Source: Hoylesella buccalis ATCC 35310 (GTDB lineage Bacteria > Bacteroidota > Bacteroidia > Bacteroidales > Bacteroidaceae). From it: a DNA stretch of 64,000 bases. The notes under the pieces are model-generated. The model had not been told where the DNA came from and made no database searches. It was given only the letters and a program-made list of their open reading frames with translations. The DNA is taken from assembly GCF_025151385.1 (NCBI RefSeq), contig NZ_CP102287.1, positions 620,001 to 684,000 of the forward strand. The letters run 5' to 3'. Position numbers and translations under genes: made by a program. Below are positions 1-7,544 of the stretch, one piece after another. How positions within the stretch are numbered: position 1 is the stretch's first letter; every line of letters begins with the position of its first letter.

Positions 1-175
1 CTTCGTAACCCATCACTTTGTATTTCACGGGGTCTTTCAAGGGCGCATTCAATAGCACTTCAACCTTTTTCCCGCTGATAAAGCCCATTTCAACGATGCG
101 TTTGCGAAAGCCACCGTGACCGGTAACTTTAACAATTACCCCTGTTTCGCCTGTTTTTAAGTCTGATAACTTCAT
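1..175 (-). CDS. feoB: Ferrous iron transporter FeoB, N-terminal FeoA-like domain (partial)
   Basis: Only the first 58 codons are in the window; the gene continues off the left edge. The visible protein starts MKLSDLKTGETGVIVKV and runs through GFRKRIVEMGFISGKKV, which is the SH3-like FeoA domain. In Bacteroidota FeoA is commonly fused to the N-terminus of the FeoB GTPase/Fe(II) permease, so this is most likely a FeoA-FeoB fusion rather than free FeoA; the window cannot decide. FeoB takes up ferrous iron across the inner membrane. The start at ATG 175-173 follows a short AT-rich leader. A FeoB-associated Cys-rich protein is encoded at 5302-5499 on the same strand, unusually far away. Confidence 0.85.
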   Translation of the reverse strand, partial: MKLSDLKTGETGVIVKVTGHGGFRKRIVEMGFISGKKVEVLLNAPLKDPVKYKVMGYE

Positions 176-355
176 CTTTGTCTCTCTATCTCAAGTACAA
201 AAATACAAAATTTAATGCGCAACAGAGTTGCAAATGACGATGCATTGTATAAAATACCTAAAAATAATGATGTGACTCCCGATGAAATGGGCTTTTATTG
301 GATATCTATCCTCATAAATCAGTATACGGGAAAAGTTATAAACATTCCTATGATG

Positions 356-521
356 CTATAATTTGATGGCTTTTCCTGTCCTGTTGCTTTCGATGGCTGC
401 TTCAAGAATTTGAACAACCGTCAGGTTGTTTCGGTGTAACATTGCGTACTGGCCGGTTGGTTTTTGTCCTTTCATTAGTGCTTGTCATCAAAAGCAGCAG
501 TGTAAATAAAAACTTTTTCAT
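356..521 (-). pseudogene. Remnant of a Gfo/Idh/MocA-type oxidoreductase fused to a signal-peptide start
   Basis: Two overlapping short frames lie here. The upstream one (521 to 402) starts MKKFLFTLLLLMTST, a good signal-peptide beginning, then ends after 39 residues. The downstream one (475 to 356) ends NNLTVVQILEAAIESNRTG followed by KAIKL and a stop. That ending resembles the usual C-terminus of Gfo/Idh/MocA oxidoreductases (ESSRTGKAVKL type). I infer a gene that lost nearly all of its middle by deletion, leaving the start and the tail in different frames. A TAnnTTTG promoter box (552-559) is still present. Family assignment rests on the tail only. Confidence 0.45.
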
Positions 522-551
522 TGTTTGATGTCTTTAGTTTGGTTATGCCTG

Positions 552-559
552 CAAAAATA
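552..559 (-). promoter_or_regulatory. -7 box TATTTTTG upstream of the oxidoreductase remnant
   Basis: On the minus strand the sequence reads TATTTTTGC, matching the Bacteroidota -7 consensus TAnnTTTG, 30 nt upstream of the ATG at 521. It would still transcribe the remnant. Confidence 0.5.
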
Positions 560-626
560 CAAAACAATACTCGTATAGAATGTAGCTATTTCGGTGTTTG
601 TTTACATCTGATATCCAAGCGAAATC

Positions 627-714
627 AATAGCGTTGAGTTTGGCTACCAAACTGTATGACATTGGCAGTTAAAGTCATTGACTTTGGAGTCCAAACTCAA
701 TGAGTTTGAACCGC
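627..714. repeat. 22-bp palindromic tandem repeat, cluster A (4 units)
   Basis: Units start at 627, 649, 671 and 693, an exact 22-bp period: a 17-nt imperfect palindrome plus a 5-nt linker. The best units are AAAGTCATTGACTTTGG (671) and AAACTCAATGAGTTTGA (693); the first two are degenerate. It lies in the gene-free stretch 560-929, downstream of the ATPase gene. The same period and core recur in clusters B, C and D. The rest of 560-929 shows no convincing gene. Confidence 0.85.
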
Positions 715-929
715 TTGTTTTTAAGTATTCGTAATTGATTGTCTGTTAATCAATTATATAACTTATGGTTCATTTTTTTCATAGAAAGCTATCAATAAAA
801 CCAAGAGCCGTTACAGCCTTTTCTGTTAAGGGCAAAATTGGTGAACAACAAATACAAATGAGGTTCATTATGGAAATGGAGTGGCGCTATAATAAGAGCT
901 ATCACTCCAAATTTCGGATGACCTTTATT

Positions 930-2267
930 TTATCCTCTCCGCACAAACCTTTTCAATAAGAAAGACAAAAAATATGGAAAGATATAGAATTTGCCATTGA
1001 AACCGATATTCTTATATCCTAATTTGATGCCGTATTTAACATCTGGATATTTATCATCACTTAGTAACTTGTTCAATGACGGTGTGGCACCATCATTAGC
1101 TTTTACTTCAACTGGAATAAGGGAGTCAGCATCTCTGATAAAAAAATCCATTTCCAGAGAAGGCCTGTCTTTGCTGTAGTAATAAAGGCTATAACCCTGC
1201 TTTACCAACATATCACCTACAATGTTTTCATATATAGCTCCTTTATATGTACCCAGATTCTTATTGGCTCTCAAATCATCTTGTGCTTCCTCATCGAGTG
1301 ACGCAATCAAAAGTCCAGTGTCTTTATAGTAAATCTTGTATAGCTTAGGATCATAGTTCCCTTTAAGCGGGAGCTCAGGTTGATTCAAACAGTAGCAGAT
1401 GTTTATAACGCCAGCATCAGAAAGCCATTCTACACAACCAATGTAATCTCTATTACGCGCATTCTTTGCAATTTTAGTAATCTGGAAACGCTTGTTTTCT
1501 TTTGCCAAGAAGGTAGAAATGTGGTTATAAACGGCTTGAATCTTTGCTTTATCCAAACCTTCTACATATTTTGTAATATCCTCCTCATAGTCTTTGAGCA
1601 ATTGCTTCTGTATGGCCAAAGTTCCACTGAAATTCTTGTTCTTGATATATGTGTTTACAACCTCTGGCATACCTCCGATAGTAGCATAATCACGGAACAA
1701 TTCAAAGAGAACATCCATTTGCAGTTTGGCAAGTGGTTTGACTTCCAACATGTGCTGATACAACTCATCCACAAAATCATCATTGTATCCTTTAGCCCAA
1801 AGAAACTCCTCAAAATCCATGGAATACATCTCATAATCTTCCTTATAGCCTACACTGTTAGATTCAATTTCCCGATAACTAATACCCATCAATGAACCGG
1901 AACAGATAACATCGAAGCGTCCATCAAGTTTAAAAAACTTCAATGATGTAGCACAATTTGGACAAGCTTGAAGCTCATCAAAGAAGAAAAGAGTTTCACC
2001 AGGTATAAACTTCAATTCAGGATTGAGCAATGAAATGTTTTTAAGAATCGCATCAACTTCAAATCCATCGTCAAAGATATTCTTATATTTTGGTTGCTCT
2101 ACAAAATTAATTTGGATAACAGTCTTATAGTTCTGACTGGCAAACCATTCTATTGAGCGTGTTTTTCCAATCTGACGGGCACCTTTAATAATGAGCGGTT
2201 TTCTATCTGGATTAGCTTTCCAAGCCATCAAATAGCTATCAACCTTTCTTCTAAGCAGTTGTTCCAT
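930..2267 (-). CDS. AAA+ ATPase with DUF4143 / nuclease-like C-terminus
   Basis: A 445-residue P-loop ATPase. Walker A is GARQIGKT at residues 29-36 and Walker B is LFFFDE at about 93-98. The C-terminal part contains EMDFFIRDADSLIPVEVKAND-like sequence, the E/D...EVK pattern of PD-(D/E)XK folds that typifies ATP-binding proteins with a DUF4143 tail. Members are common and variable in Bacteroidota; no specific substrate is known to me. A longer frame starts with TTG at 2318, but a TATCTTTG box at 2291-2298 lies inside it, so transcription should begin near 2286 and ATG 2267 is the start. The upstream region carries four spaced repeat boxes (2303-2413). It could be a solitary ATPase or part of an antitoxin/defence-like module; no partner gene is visible. 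Confidence 0.8.
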   Translation of the reverse strand: MEQLLRRKVDSYLMAWKANPDRKPLIIKGARQIGKTRSIEWFASQNYKTVIQINFVEQPKYKNIFDDGFEVDAILKNISLLNPELKFIPGETLFFFDELQACPNCATSLKFFKLDGRFDVICSGSLMGISYREIESNSVGYKEDYEMYSMDFEEFLWAKGYNDDFVDELYQHMLEVKPLAKLQMDVLFELFRDYATIGGMPEVVNTYIKNKNFSGTLAIQKQLLKDYEEDITKYVEGLDKAKIQAVYNHISTFLAKENKRFQITKIAKNARNRDYIGCVEWLSDAGVINICYCLNQPELPLKGNYDPKLYKIYYKDTGLLIASLDEEAQDDLRANKNLGTYKGAIYENIVGDMLVKQGYSLYYYSKDRPSLEMDFFIRDADSLIPVEVKANDGATPSLNKLLSDDKYPDVKYGIKLGYKNIGFNGKFYIFPYFLSFLLKRFVRRG

Positions 2268-2290
2268 ATTAAAATCTTTAATTACAACTG

Positions 2291-2298
2291 CAAAGATA
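2291..2298 (-). promoter_or_regulatory. -7 box TATCTTTG of the ATPase gene
   Basis: Perfect TAnnTTTG match on the minus strand, 24 nt from ATG 2267. It fixes the start codon of the ATPase and places the first repeat box (2303) in the -7/-33 spacer. Confidence 0.65.
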
Positions 2299-2302
2299 AA
2301 AC

Positions 2303-2413
2303 TTTTCACATAATCCAACCAATAAACATGTGATTATTTCACATTATCACGTCTTTTTTACCATGTATTTTCACATAATCACACTATAAATAGACGATCA
2401 TTTCACATTTTCC
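2303..2413. repeat. Four spaced TTTCACATWATCAC boxes at 32-33 bp intervals
   Basis: Boxes with the common core TTTCACA begin at 2304, 2337, 2369 and 2401, so spacings are 33, 32 and 32 bp, close to three DNA turns. The full motif TTTCACATAATCAC is intact in the third copy and nearly so in the first two; the fourth is degenerate (TTTCACATTTTCC). The intervening 18 nt are AT-rich and unrelated. The array overlaps the ATPase promoter on the minus strand, so it looks like a set of operator sites on one face of the helix. The remaining sequence to 2562 shows nothing else recognisable. Confidence 0.7.
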
Positions 2414-2562
2414 GAATTCTCCTTCTACGAACTGAACGACTAAAATGCCAAAAAATGAAAAATAAAATGCTATTTAATTGGCATATACGCTTGGTTCGGT
2501 GTTGAAACAAAAGTTCTACATCGGAAACGTAATAAAAGTAATTTTTATTCGTTCATCCTAAG

Positions 2563-2739
2563 ATGATAAACGAGAATCGCAACAAAACACATATTCATAG
2601 CTTAAAATACACTGATGTTGAACAAGATTATGATATTTTGCTAAGCATTGTTCATAACAAGTTGGTGGCTCACCTTCTCGGTGTCGAGGGTATGGCACAG
2701 CGCTTGTGCTGCTCTGGGTATGTGGTTGTCAGTGCGTAG
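2563..2739 (+). CDS. Possible small protein upstream of glycosyltransferase
   Basis: A 58-codon frame beginning MINENRNKTHIHSLKYTDVE and ending GYVVVSA, stopping 21 nt before the glycosyltransferase start. I recognise no family. It has no membrane segment; the second half is moderately hydrophobic. The glycosyltransferase ribosome-binding site (GGAG at 2742-2745) lies immediately after its stop, which would fit a two-gene transcript. It may equally be a chance frame or a decayed gene end; support is weak. Confidence 0.25.
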   Translation: MINENRNKTHIHSLKYTDVEQDYDILLSIVHNKLVAHLLGVEGMAQRLCCSGYVVVSA

Positions 2740-2760
2740 ATGGAGAAAAAATAACGATTT

Positions 2761-3798
2761 GTGGACACGTCTAAAAACACGAGTGTGGAAAAAACAGCAT
2801 CATTTGCCATATTGGTGGCGGTTTATAATGGTAGCAAGTATCTGAAAAGATGCTTGGACTCGTTGCGAAAACAAACCCTCAAAGATATTCAAGTGATTTG
2901 TGTGGATGACGGATCTACGGACAATTCTTGGGAAATATTACAATCGTATGCTGCTGTAGACCAACGAATCGAGATTTATCATCTAAATCAAAACTATGGA
3001 GCAGCACATGCACGCAATGAAGGAATTCGGTATATCAACGCTCGTTACACCACTTTTTTAGATTGCGATGATACTTTTGCACCAGATGCCTTAGAACAGG
3101 CTTTACAGGTCTTTGAAAAGCATCCACAAGTAGACTGTGTGCTTTTCAAGCTCATCACTATTGGAGGTGACAATTCAACCACACAGGAATATGCCATGGA
3201 TTTTTTTGAAGAAAGGTCTGGATATGAAGCTTTCAAAGACAGTTTAACCTGGAAAATACATGGCGTTTATGCTGCGAAAACCTTCCTCTTCAAACAGTTC
3301 CCGTACGATGACACATGTAAAACCTACAGTGATGACAACAGTACACGACTGCATTATCTGTTTTCTAAGCAAGTGGGTTGTTGTCATGGAGAGTATTACT
3401 ACCACTACAATCCCCACTCGGTAACACACATTATTAGTGGAAGCAGGTTTGACTATCTTCGCGCCAATGAAAGTATGAAGAAACAGTTGATAAAATTCAA
3501 CGTAAGCGATGAAGTGTTAACTATTTATGAGAATGAGCGTTGGGTGGTATTGATAGATTTATACTATTTTCATTATTCCTACAGACAACAGCTTTCTGCT
3601 GAGGATTTAGCGATGGGCATGCATGAGCTTCATCGAATATGGAAAAGCATTGAGGTAAATAGACTGTACAAACGATTAAAATATAAATTCGGGTACATGC
3701 CACTAAGATTTTCATGGAGGATGTTCAGAATACAAGAAGAACTCTATTTTACCCTAAGGTCTATTTTTCGAAAGGGCAGGCAACAAACTAAGAATTAG
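2761..3798 (+). CDS. Family 2 glycosyltransferase
   Basis: A 345-residue GT-A fold enzyme. The N-terminus has the family signature FAILVAVYNG then CVDDGSTDNSW, which binds the nucleotide sugar, and the metal-binding DXD region is seen as LDCDDTF at about residue 100. It should transfer a sugar from a nucleotide donor to a cell-surface glycan (capsule, LPS or exopolysaccharide); donor and acceptor cannot be read from the sequence. No transmembrane segment. The start is GTG 2761, directly after an in-frame TAA at 2752 and preceded by GGAG at 2742; no ATG is available before the catalytic core. It stands alone rather than in a glycan operon. Confidence 0.85.
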   Translation: MDTSKNTSVEKTASFAILVAVYNGSKYLKRCLDSLRKQTLKDIQVICVDDGSTDNSWEILQSYAAVDQRIEIYHLNQNYGAAHARNEGIRYINARYTTFLDCDDTFAPDALEQALQVFEKHPQVDCVLFKLITIGGDNSTTQEYAMDFFEERSGYEAFKDSLTWKIHGVYAAKTFLFKQFPYDDTCKTYSDDNSTRLHYLFSKQVGCCHGEYYYHYNPHSVTHIISGSRFDYLRANESMKKQLIKFNVSDEVLTIYENERWVVLIDLYYFHYSYRQQLSAEDLAMGMHELHRIWKSIEVNRLYKRLKYKFGYMPLRFSWRMFRIQEELYFTLRSIFRKGRQQTKN

Positions 3799-3887
3799 TG
3801 CACTTCGTATGGCATTGACATATATAGAGTATGCAAAAGATTTGTGAATCTTCGCAGAAAAGCTGTAGTTTGTTGCTGGGAATATAT

Positions 3888-3895
3888 TACCTTTG
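3888..3895 (+). promoter_or_regulatory. -7 box TACCTTTG ahead of the phytase-like gene
   Basis: TAnnTTTG match at the beginning of the 67-bp direct repeat, about 140 nt upstream of ATG 4036. The second repeat copy carries a weaker version (CATCTTTG, 3955-3962). Confidence 0.45.
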
Positions 3896-4024
3896 CATAA
3901 GATGGGCTGCGCCTCACCAAAGTAAACAAGTTTTTCTATGGCTTCGGTTTGCGCCATCTTTGCATAAGATGGGCTGCGTCTCACCAAAGTAAACAAGTTT
4001 TCCTTTGGCTTCGGCTTGCACTCT
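3891..4024 (+). repeat. Tandem duplication of a 67-bp leader element
   Basis: Copy 1 is 3891-3957 and copy 2 is 3958-4024. Both start CTTTGCATAAGATGGGCTGC and contain CTCACCAAAGTAAACAAG followed by a CTTTGGCTTCGG-like stretch. They differ at only a few positions. The pair fills the leader of the phytase-like gene and includes its promoter box, so it looks like a duplicated promoter/leader block. Confidence 0.8.
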
Positions 4025-4035
4025 ATTCATATCAG

Positions 4036-5070
4036 ATGAGAAAGATTTATTTAATGGCAGCCGTCTTATTGGCGGTATATTCTGTAAAAGCTCAAGACTC
4101 GCTAACAGTTGTGCGAGTGAATAAGCAGCGTAGTTTTCCGCAGGAAATACCCGCAGGGAATTACAGTGGTATCACCTATATCGGTGACAGTGTGTATGCA
4201 GTGGTTAGTGACAAGTCGCCACAGGATGGCTTCTTCCTTTTTAAAATAGCACTCGACTCCATCACTGGCGACGTACTTCACGTGGAGAATCTCGGCTTTA
4301 GGGGCGACACAGACAAAAATGGGGATATGGAAGCCATCACTTATGTGCCGTCATCTAAAACGTTGTACATCACCCGTGAAACCGACAACACCATCAAAGA
4401 ATATGCGCTGGATGGGCATCTAACGATCAGACAACTGTCCGTTCCTGCCATTTACCAAAAGGATAGGGGCAATTATGGGTTGGAATCTTTGAGCTTTAAC
4501 GAGCGAACCCAGACTTTTTGGACGTGTAATGAAGGGACGCTTCTGGGCGATGGTGAACAGGCCACTGCGACAAATGGGGTTCGTAACAGGTTGCGCTTGC
4601 AATCGTTCAGTGCCGATTTTCAGCCCTTACATCAGTATGCCTATCTGATGGATGCACCCGAAGCAAACAAGAAAGCTTATCTCTATGGCATGGGAGTTGC
4701 TGAGGTCACGGCACTCGATGACGGCAGCGTGCTGGTCTTAGAGCGCGAATTTTATACGCCACCTTCTAAACTGGGTGCTTTTGTCAACAATAAATTGTTT
4801 TTGGTACACCCTCAAAAAGGCGCTCCCATCGATGGGGAAGAAGCGCTGAACGAAGTAATGCCTTATTTGAAAAAACGATTGGTGACGAAATGGACCACCC
4901 GACTTTCTTTATTCCGTCATGAGATAGCCAACTTTGAGGGGATGTGCCTTGGTCCGAAACTGGCCGACGGTTCCCAAGTGTTGGTCTTGGTATCTGATTC
5001 GCAAAATCAGGCGGGTGGGGTGATGAAAGATTGGTTTAAAACCATCGTCCTGTCCCTGCCAAAGCCATGA
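4036..5070 (+). CDS. Secreted esterase-like protein of the phytase-like family
   Basis: A 344-residue exported protein. The signal peptide MRKIYLMAAVLLAVYSVKAQ is clear, giving export to the periplasm. The rest matches the phytase-like/esterase-like beta-propeller family (PF13449 type): repeated blocks such as SGITYIGDSVYAVVSD, GDMEAITYV, GLESLSFN and IANFEGMCLG, where conserved acidic residues (DMEA, GLES, NFEG) line the propeller centre. A hydrolytic role on phosphate or other esters is inferred from the family name; substrate unknown. An upstream in-frame start at 3949 lies within the 67-bp repeats and would spoil the signal peptide, so ATG 4036 is preferred. Monocistronic. Confidence 0.8.
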   Translation: MRKIYLMAAVLLAVYSVKAQDSLTVVRVNKQRSFPQEIPAGNYSGITYIGDSVYAVVSDKSPQDGFFLFKIALDSITGDVLHVENLGFRGDTDKNGDMEAITYVPSSKTLYITRETDNTIKEYALDGHLTIRQLSVPAIYQKDRGNYGLESLSFNERTQTFWTCNEGTLLGDGEQATATNGVRNRLRLQSFSADFQPLHQYAYLMDAPEANKKAYLYGMGVAEVTALDDGSVLVLEREFYTPPSKLGAFVNNKLFLVHPQKGAPIDGEEALNEVMPYLKKRLVTKWTTRLSLFRHEIANFEGMCLGPKLADGSQVLVLVSDSQNQAGGVMKDWFKTIVLSLPKP

Positions 5071-5123
5071 CATGGGCCATTTGAACATTGTAAGCTAGGT
5101 GCATATATGGGCATAAACGAAAA

Positions 5124-5159
5124 AATCACAATCTCTTCAAGCGTGAAAAGATTGTGATT
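5124..5159 (-). terminator. Rho-independent terminator of tRNA-Cys
   Basis: An 11-bp perfect stem (AATCACAATCT / AGATTGTGATT). On the minus strand it runs directly into TTTTTT, so it terminates the tRNA-Cys transcript; it may also stop the convergent phytase-like gene. Confidence 0.85.
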
Positions 5160-5170
5160 CGCTAATTATG

Positions 5171-5241
5171 AGGTACCTGGCAGAGTCGAACTGCCCTACA
5201 CGGTTTTGCAGACCGTTACCTAACCGATCGGCCAAGGTACC
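5171..5241 (-). tRNA. tRNA-Cys (GCA)
   Basis: On the minus strand a cloverleaf runs from GGTACCT (5241) to AGGTACC (5171). The anticodon loop reads CTGCAAA, anticodon GCA, so it decodes Cys. The T arm has the usual GTTCGACTC. CCA is not encoded. A TATCTTTG promoter box is at 5262-5269 and a terminator at 5124-5159, so it is a single-gene unit. Confidence 0.93.
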
Positions 5242-5261
5242 CTGATTGATTTTTGCGTGTG

Positions 5262-5269
5262 CAAAGATA
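5262..5269 (-). promoter_or_regulatory. -7 box TATCTTTG of tRNA-Cys
   Basis: Perfect TAnnTTTG match on the minus strand about 20 nt upstream of the mature tRNA 5' end. Confidence 0.6.
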
Positions 5270-5301
5270 AGGTAAATAATTTGTTCTTCCAAACATTTGT
5301 C

Positions 5302-5499
5302 TCACTTTTTCTCATAACATGCGGGCTTTCGATGGGCTGACGCTTGTTTTTTCAGAATCTGGTCATGTAATGCACATCCTTTACATCCGTAGCATTTGTC
5401 GCCGCTGTGTCGCCATGTCAGGTATATTCTTCGTCCTGCATACGCTACAGCCGCGATGAGGATGGCAATGAGAATAGTGTATTGAACAACGTATGTCAT
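5302..5499 (-). CDS. FeoB-associated Cys-rich membrane protein
   Basis: A 65-residue protein with one N-terminal membrane helix (QYTILIAILIAAVAYAG) followed by a short basic stretch and the cysteine motif CYGCKGCALH. This is the pattern of the FeoB-associated Cys-rich membrane family, small proteins usually encoded beside feoB and thought to help ferrous iron uptake. Here it sits about 5 kb upstream of feoB (1-175), with unrelated genes and a tRNA between. It lies between glyA and tRNA-Cys on the minus strand and could be read from its own promoter. Family call is good; function inferred. Confidence 0.75.
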   Translation of the reverse strand: MTYVVQYTILIAILIAAVAYAGRRIYLTWRHSGDKCYGCKGCALHDQILKKQASAHRKPACYEKK

Positions 5500-5577
5500 A
5501 TTGAGTTTTTATCATTCCATTGATGAGCGAGCTATCAATAGTGTATGCTGATTGGATAAACAAGGAATTGAATCAAG

Positions 5578-5633
5578 CCGAACCCCTCCCATACTTCAAA
5601 AGCTTTCTTCTATCGGACATGGGAAGGATTCGG
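5578..5633 (-). terminator. Long hairpin downstream of glyA
   Basis: CCGAA...TCCCAT pairs with ATGGGA...TTCGG with two internal mismatches. There is no good T-run, so it may be a processing or stabilising structure rather than a classical terminator. Confidence 0.4.
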
Positions 5634-5660
5634 TGGTCGTTGATAACCTATTGATGCCTC

Positions 5661-6941
5661 TTAATAAGCAAAGAGGGGATAGTTCTTCATCGTTTCGTTG
5701 ACTTTCTGTCTTACGTTTGCGATGATCTTTTCATCATCAGGTGCGTTCAATACCTCTTCGATGAGTCCGGCAACGAGAAGCATGATGTCTTCTTTCGCAC
5801 CTCGTGTCGTCATAGCTGCGGTGCCAAGACGGATGCCACTGGTTTGGAATGCCGAACGTGTGTCGTAAGGAACCATGTTCTTGTTGACAGTAATATCGGC
5901 AGCAACGAGTGCGTTCTCTGCCACTTTACCTGTCAGTTCGGGATATTTTGAGCGAAGGTCAACCAGCATCGAGTGGTTGTCTGTTCCGCCACTTACGATG
6001 CTAAAGCCACGTTGTGTGAGTGCGTCGGCCAACACAGCCGCATTCTTTTTAACCTGCAGAGCATACTCTTTCCATGAGGGTTTCAGGTTTTCACCGAAGC
6101 CAACAGCCTTGGCTGCAATGACATGTTCAAGAGGACCGCCCTGTGTTCCGGGGAATACAGCACTGTTGAGCAGTTGCGACATCATCTTGACATCACCTTT
6201 CTTAGTGGTCAGGCCCCATGGGTTTTCAAAGTCTTTACCCATCAAAATGATGCCACCGCGTGGACCACGGAGCGTTTTGTGTGTGGTACTGGTGACGATG
6301 TGTGCATATTTGACGGGATTGTTCAGCAATCCGGCGGCAATCAATCCTGCTGGGTGAGCCATGTCAACCATGAGTAAAGCTCCTACTTCGTCAGCAATCT
6401 TTCGCATGCGCTGATAGTCCCACTCGCGGCTGTAAGCAGAGCCACCTCCGATAATCAGTTTAGGATGATGTTGGTGAGCCAGCTGTTCCATCTCATCATA
6501 GTCTATCCGACCCGTTTCCTTATTCAGGTTATAGCCAATGGGATGATAAAGAATTCCGGATGTGTTGACGCTGCTTCCGTGTGACAAATGGCCGCCATGA
6601 TCGAGGTTGAGCCCCATAAATGTATCGCCAGGCTTCAATACAGCCAGCAAGACGGCGGCGTTTGCTTGTGCGCCCGAGTGTGGTTGTACGTTGGCAAACT
6701 CGGCTCCGAAGAGTTCTTTAACACGTGCTATCGCCAGATTCTCTACCTGGTCAACGATTTGGCAACCGCCATAATAACGCTTTCCGGGAAGACCTTCGGC
6801 GTATTTGTTTGTTAAATACGATCCCATAGCCTGCATCACTTCGTCGCTGACAAAGTTCTCTGATGCGATAAGTTCCATTCCTTTGAGCTGGCGTTGATGC
6901 TCTTGCTCAATGAGATTAAAAAGTTCTTGATCTTTTTCCAT
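5661..6941 (-). CDS. glyA: Serine hydroxymethyltransferase
   Basis: A 426-residue PLP enzyme of normal length that interconverts serine and glycine while loading one-carbon units onto tetrahydrofolate in the cytoplasm. Signatures: LIASENFVS near residue 25, [10 protein letters not shown] at about 55-64, and the PLP-lysine motif [13 protein letters not shown] with Lys222. It lies downstream of pyrB and pyrI on the same strand (119-nt gap to pyrI) and may be co-transcribed with them, linking one-carbon supply to nucleotide synthesis. The gap is long enough for its own promoter. Confidence 0.97.
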   Translation of the reverse strand: MEKDQELFNLIEQEHQRQLKGMELIASENFVSDEVMQAMGSYLTNKYAEGLPGKRYYGGCQIVDQVENLAIARVKELFGAEFANVQPHSGAQANAAVLLAVLKPGDTFMGLNLDHGGHLSHGSSVNTSGILYHPIGYNLNKETGRIDYDEMEQLAHQHHPKLIIGGGSAYSREWDYQRMRKIADEVGALLMVDMAHPAGLIAAGLLNNPVKYAHIVTSTTHKTLRGPRGGIILMGKDFENPWGLTTKKGDVKMMSQLLNSAVFPGTQGGPLEHVIAAKAVGFGENLKPSWKEYALQVKKNAAVLADALTQRGFSIVSGGTDNHSMLVDLRSKYPELTGKVAENALVAADITVNKNMVPYDTRSAFQTSGIRLGTAAMTTRGAKEDIMLLVAGLIEEVLNAPDDEKIIANVRQKVNETMKNYPLFAY

Positions 6942-7060
6942 GATTTTTTAATTTGGTTTAAGTAAAGATGTTTCATTTAGAATGATCTGCAATTCACAGC
7001 ATTCTGTTTGTTTTTTGGGTCTATTATTGATTTTTTTTAGTGAGTTTGACAGGACAGGAT

Positions 7061-7516
7061 TCAGCAGAGTTCTACTTTATTGATGTCTTGTTCTTTATCA
7101 CAATAGTGACATTTCAATAAACCATGTGTCTTGTCTACCACATGGAATACGGTTTGCATGGGCTCGTTGTTGGTAATGCACATGGGGTTGTTGCATTTCA
7201 CGATGCCACGCAATTCGTTCGGTGTCTCAACTGTTTTCTTCTCTACTACTTCGTAATCTTTGATGATGTTGAGCACTATTTTCGGTGCTACCACAGAAAG
7301 GCGGCTGATTTCTTCATCAGAGAAAAACTTGTCAGAAACCTTGATGATGCCTTTCTTACCAATCTTTTTGGAAACAAAATTGTTGCCAATGGTAACCGGT
7401 GTGTTTAATGATTGGAGTTCCAGCAGATTGACAACTTGGTATGTTTTGCTCGCAGGAATATGATCTATAACGGTACCATTCTCTATTGCTGCAACTAAAC
7501 GCTCTTTCTTGTTCAT
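7061..7516 (-). CDS. pyrI: Aspartate carbamoyltransferase regulatory subunit
   Basis: A 151-residue regulatory chain that binds nucleotide effectors and pairs with PyrB. The N-terminal allosteric domain contains [13 protein letters not shown]. The C-terminal zinc domain keeps four cysteines in KCNNPMC and CHYCDKE, which bind Zn and contact PyrB. It follows pyrB after a 28-nt gap on the same strand, forming a pyrBI operon. Confidence 0.95.
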   Translation of the reverse strand: MNKKERLVAAIENGTVIDHIPASKTYQVVNLLELQSLNTPVTIGNNFVSKKIGKKGIIKVSDKFFSDEEISRLSVVAPKIVLNIIKDYEVVEKKTVETPNELRGIVKCNNPMCITNNEPMQTVFHVVDKTHGLLKCHYCDKEQDINKVELC

Positions 7517-7544
7517 AATCAGAATATTATTGTTGTATTACAAC

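Noticed and set aside
627..714. 22-bp arrays as CRISPR
   Set aside because: Linkers are only 5 nt, units are palindromic and variable, and no cas genes are present.
765..959. 64-codon plus-strand frame
   Set aside because: Overlaps the ATPase 3' end, no ribosome-binding site or family match.
2303..2413. 32-bp spaced boxes as CRISPR
   Set aside because: Only about 14 nt are conserved, copies are four and degrading, and it overlaps a promoter.
2648..2845. 65-codon plus-strand frame before the glycosyltransferase
   Set aside because: Low-complexity basic/aromatic composition, overlaps the glycosyltransferase start and has no family likeness.
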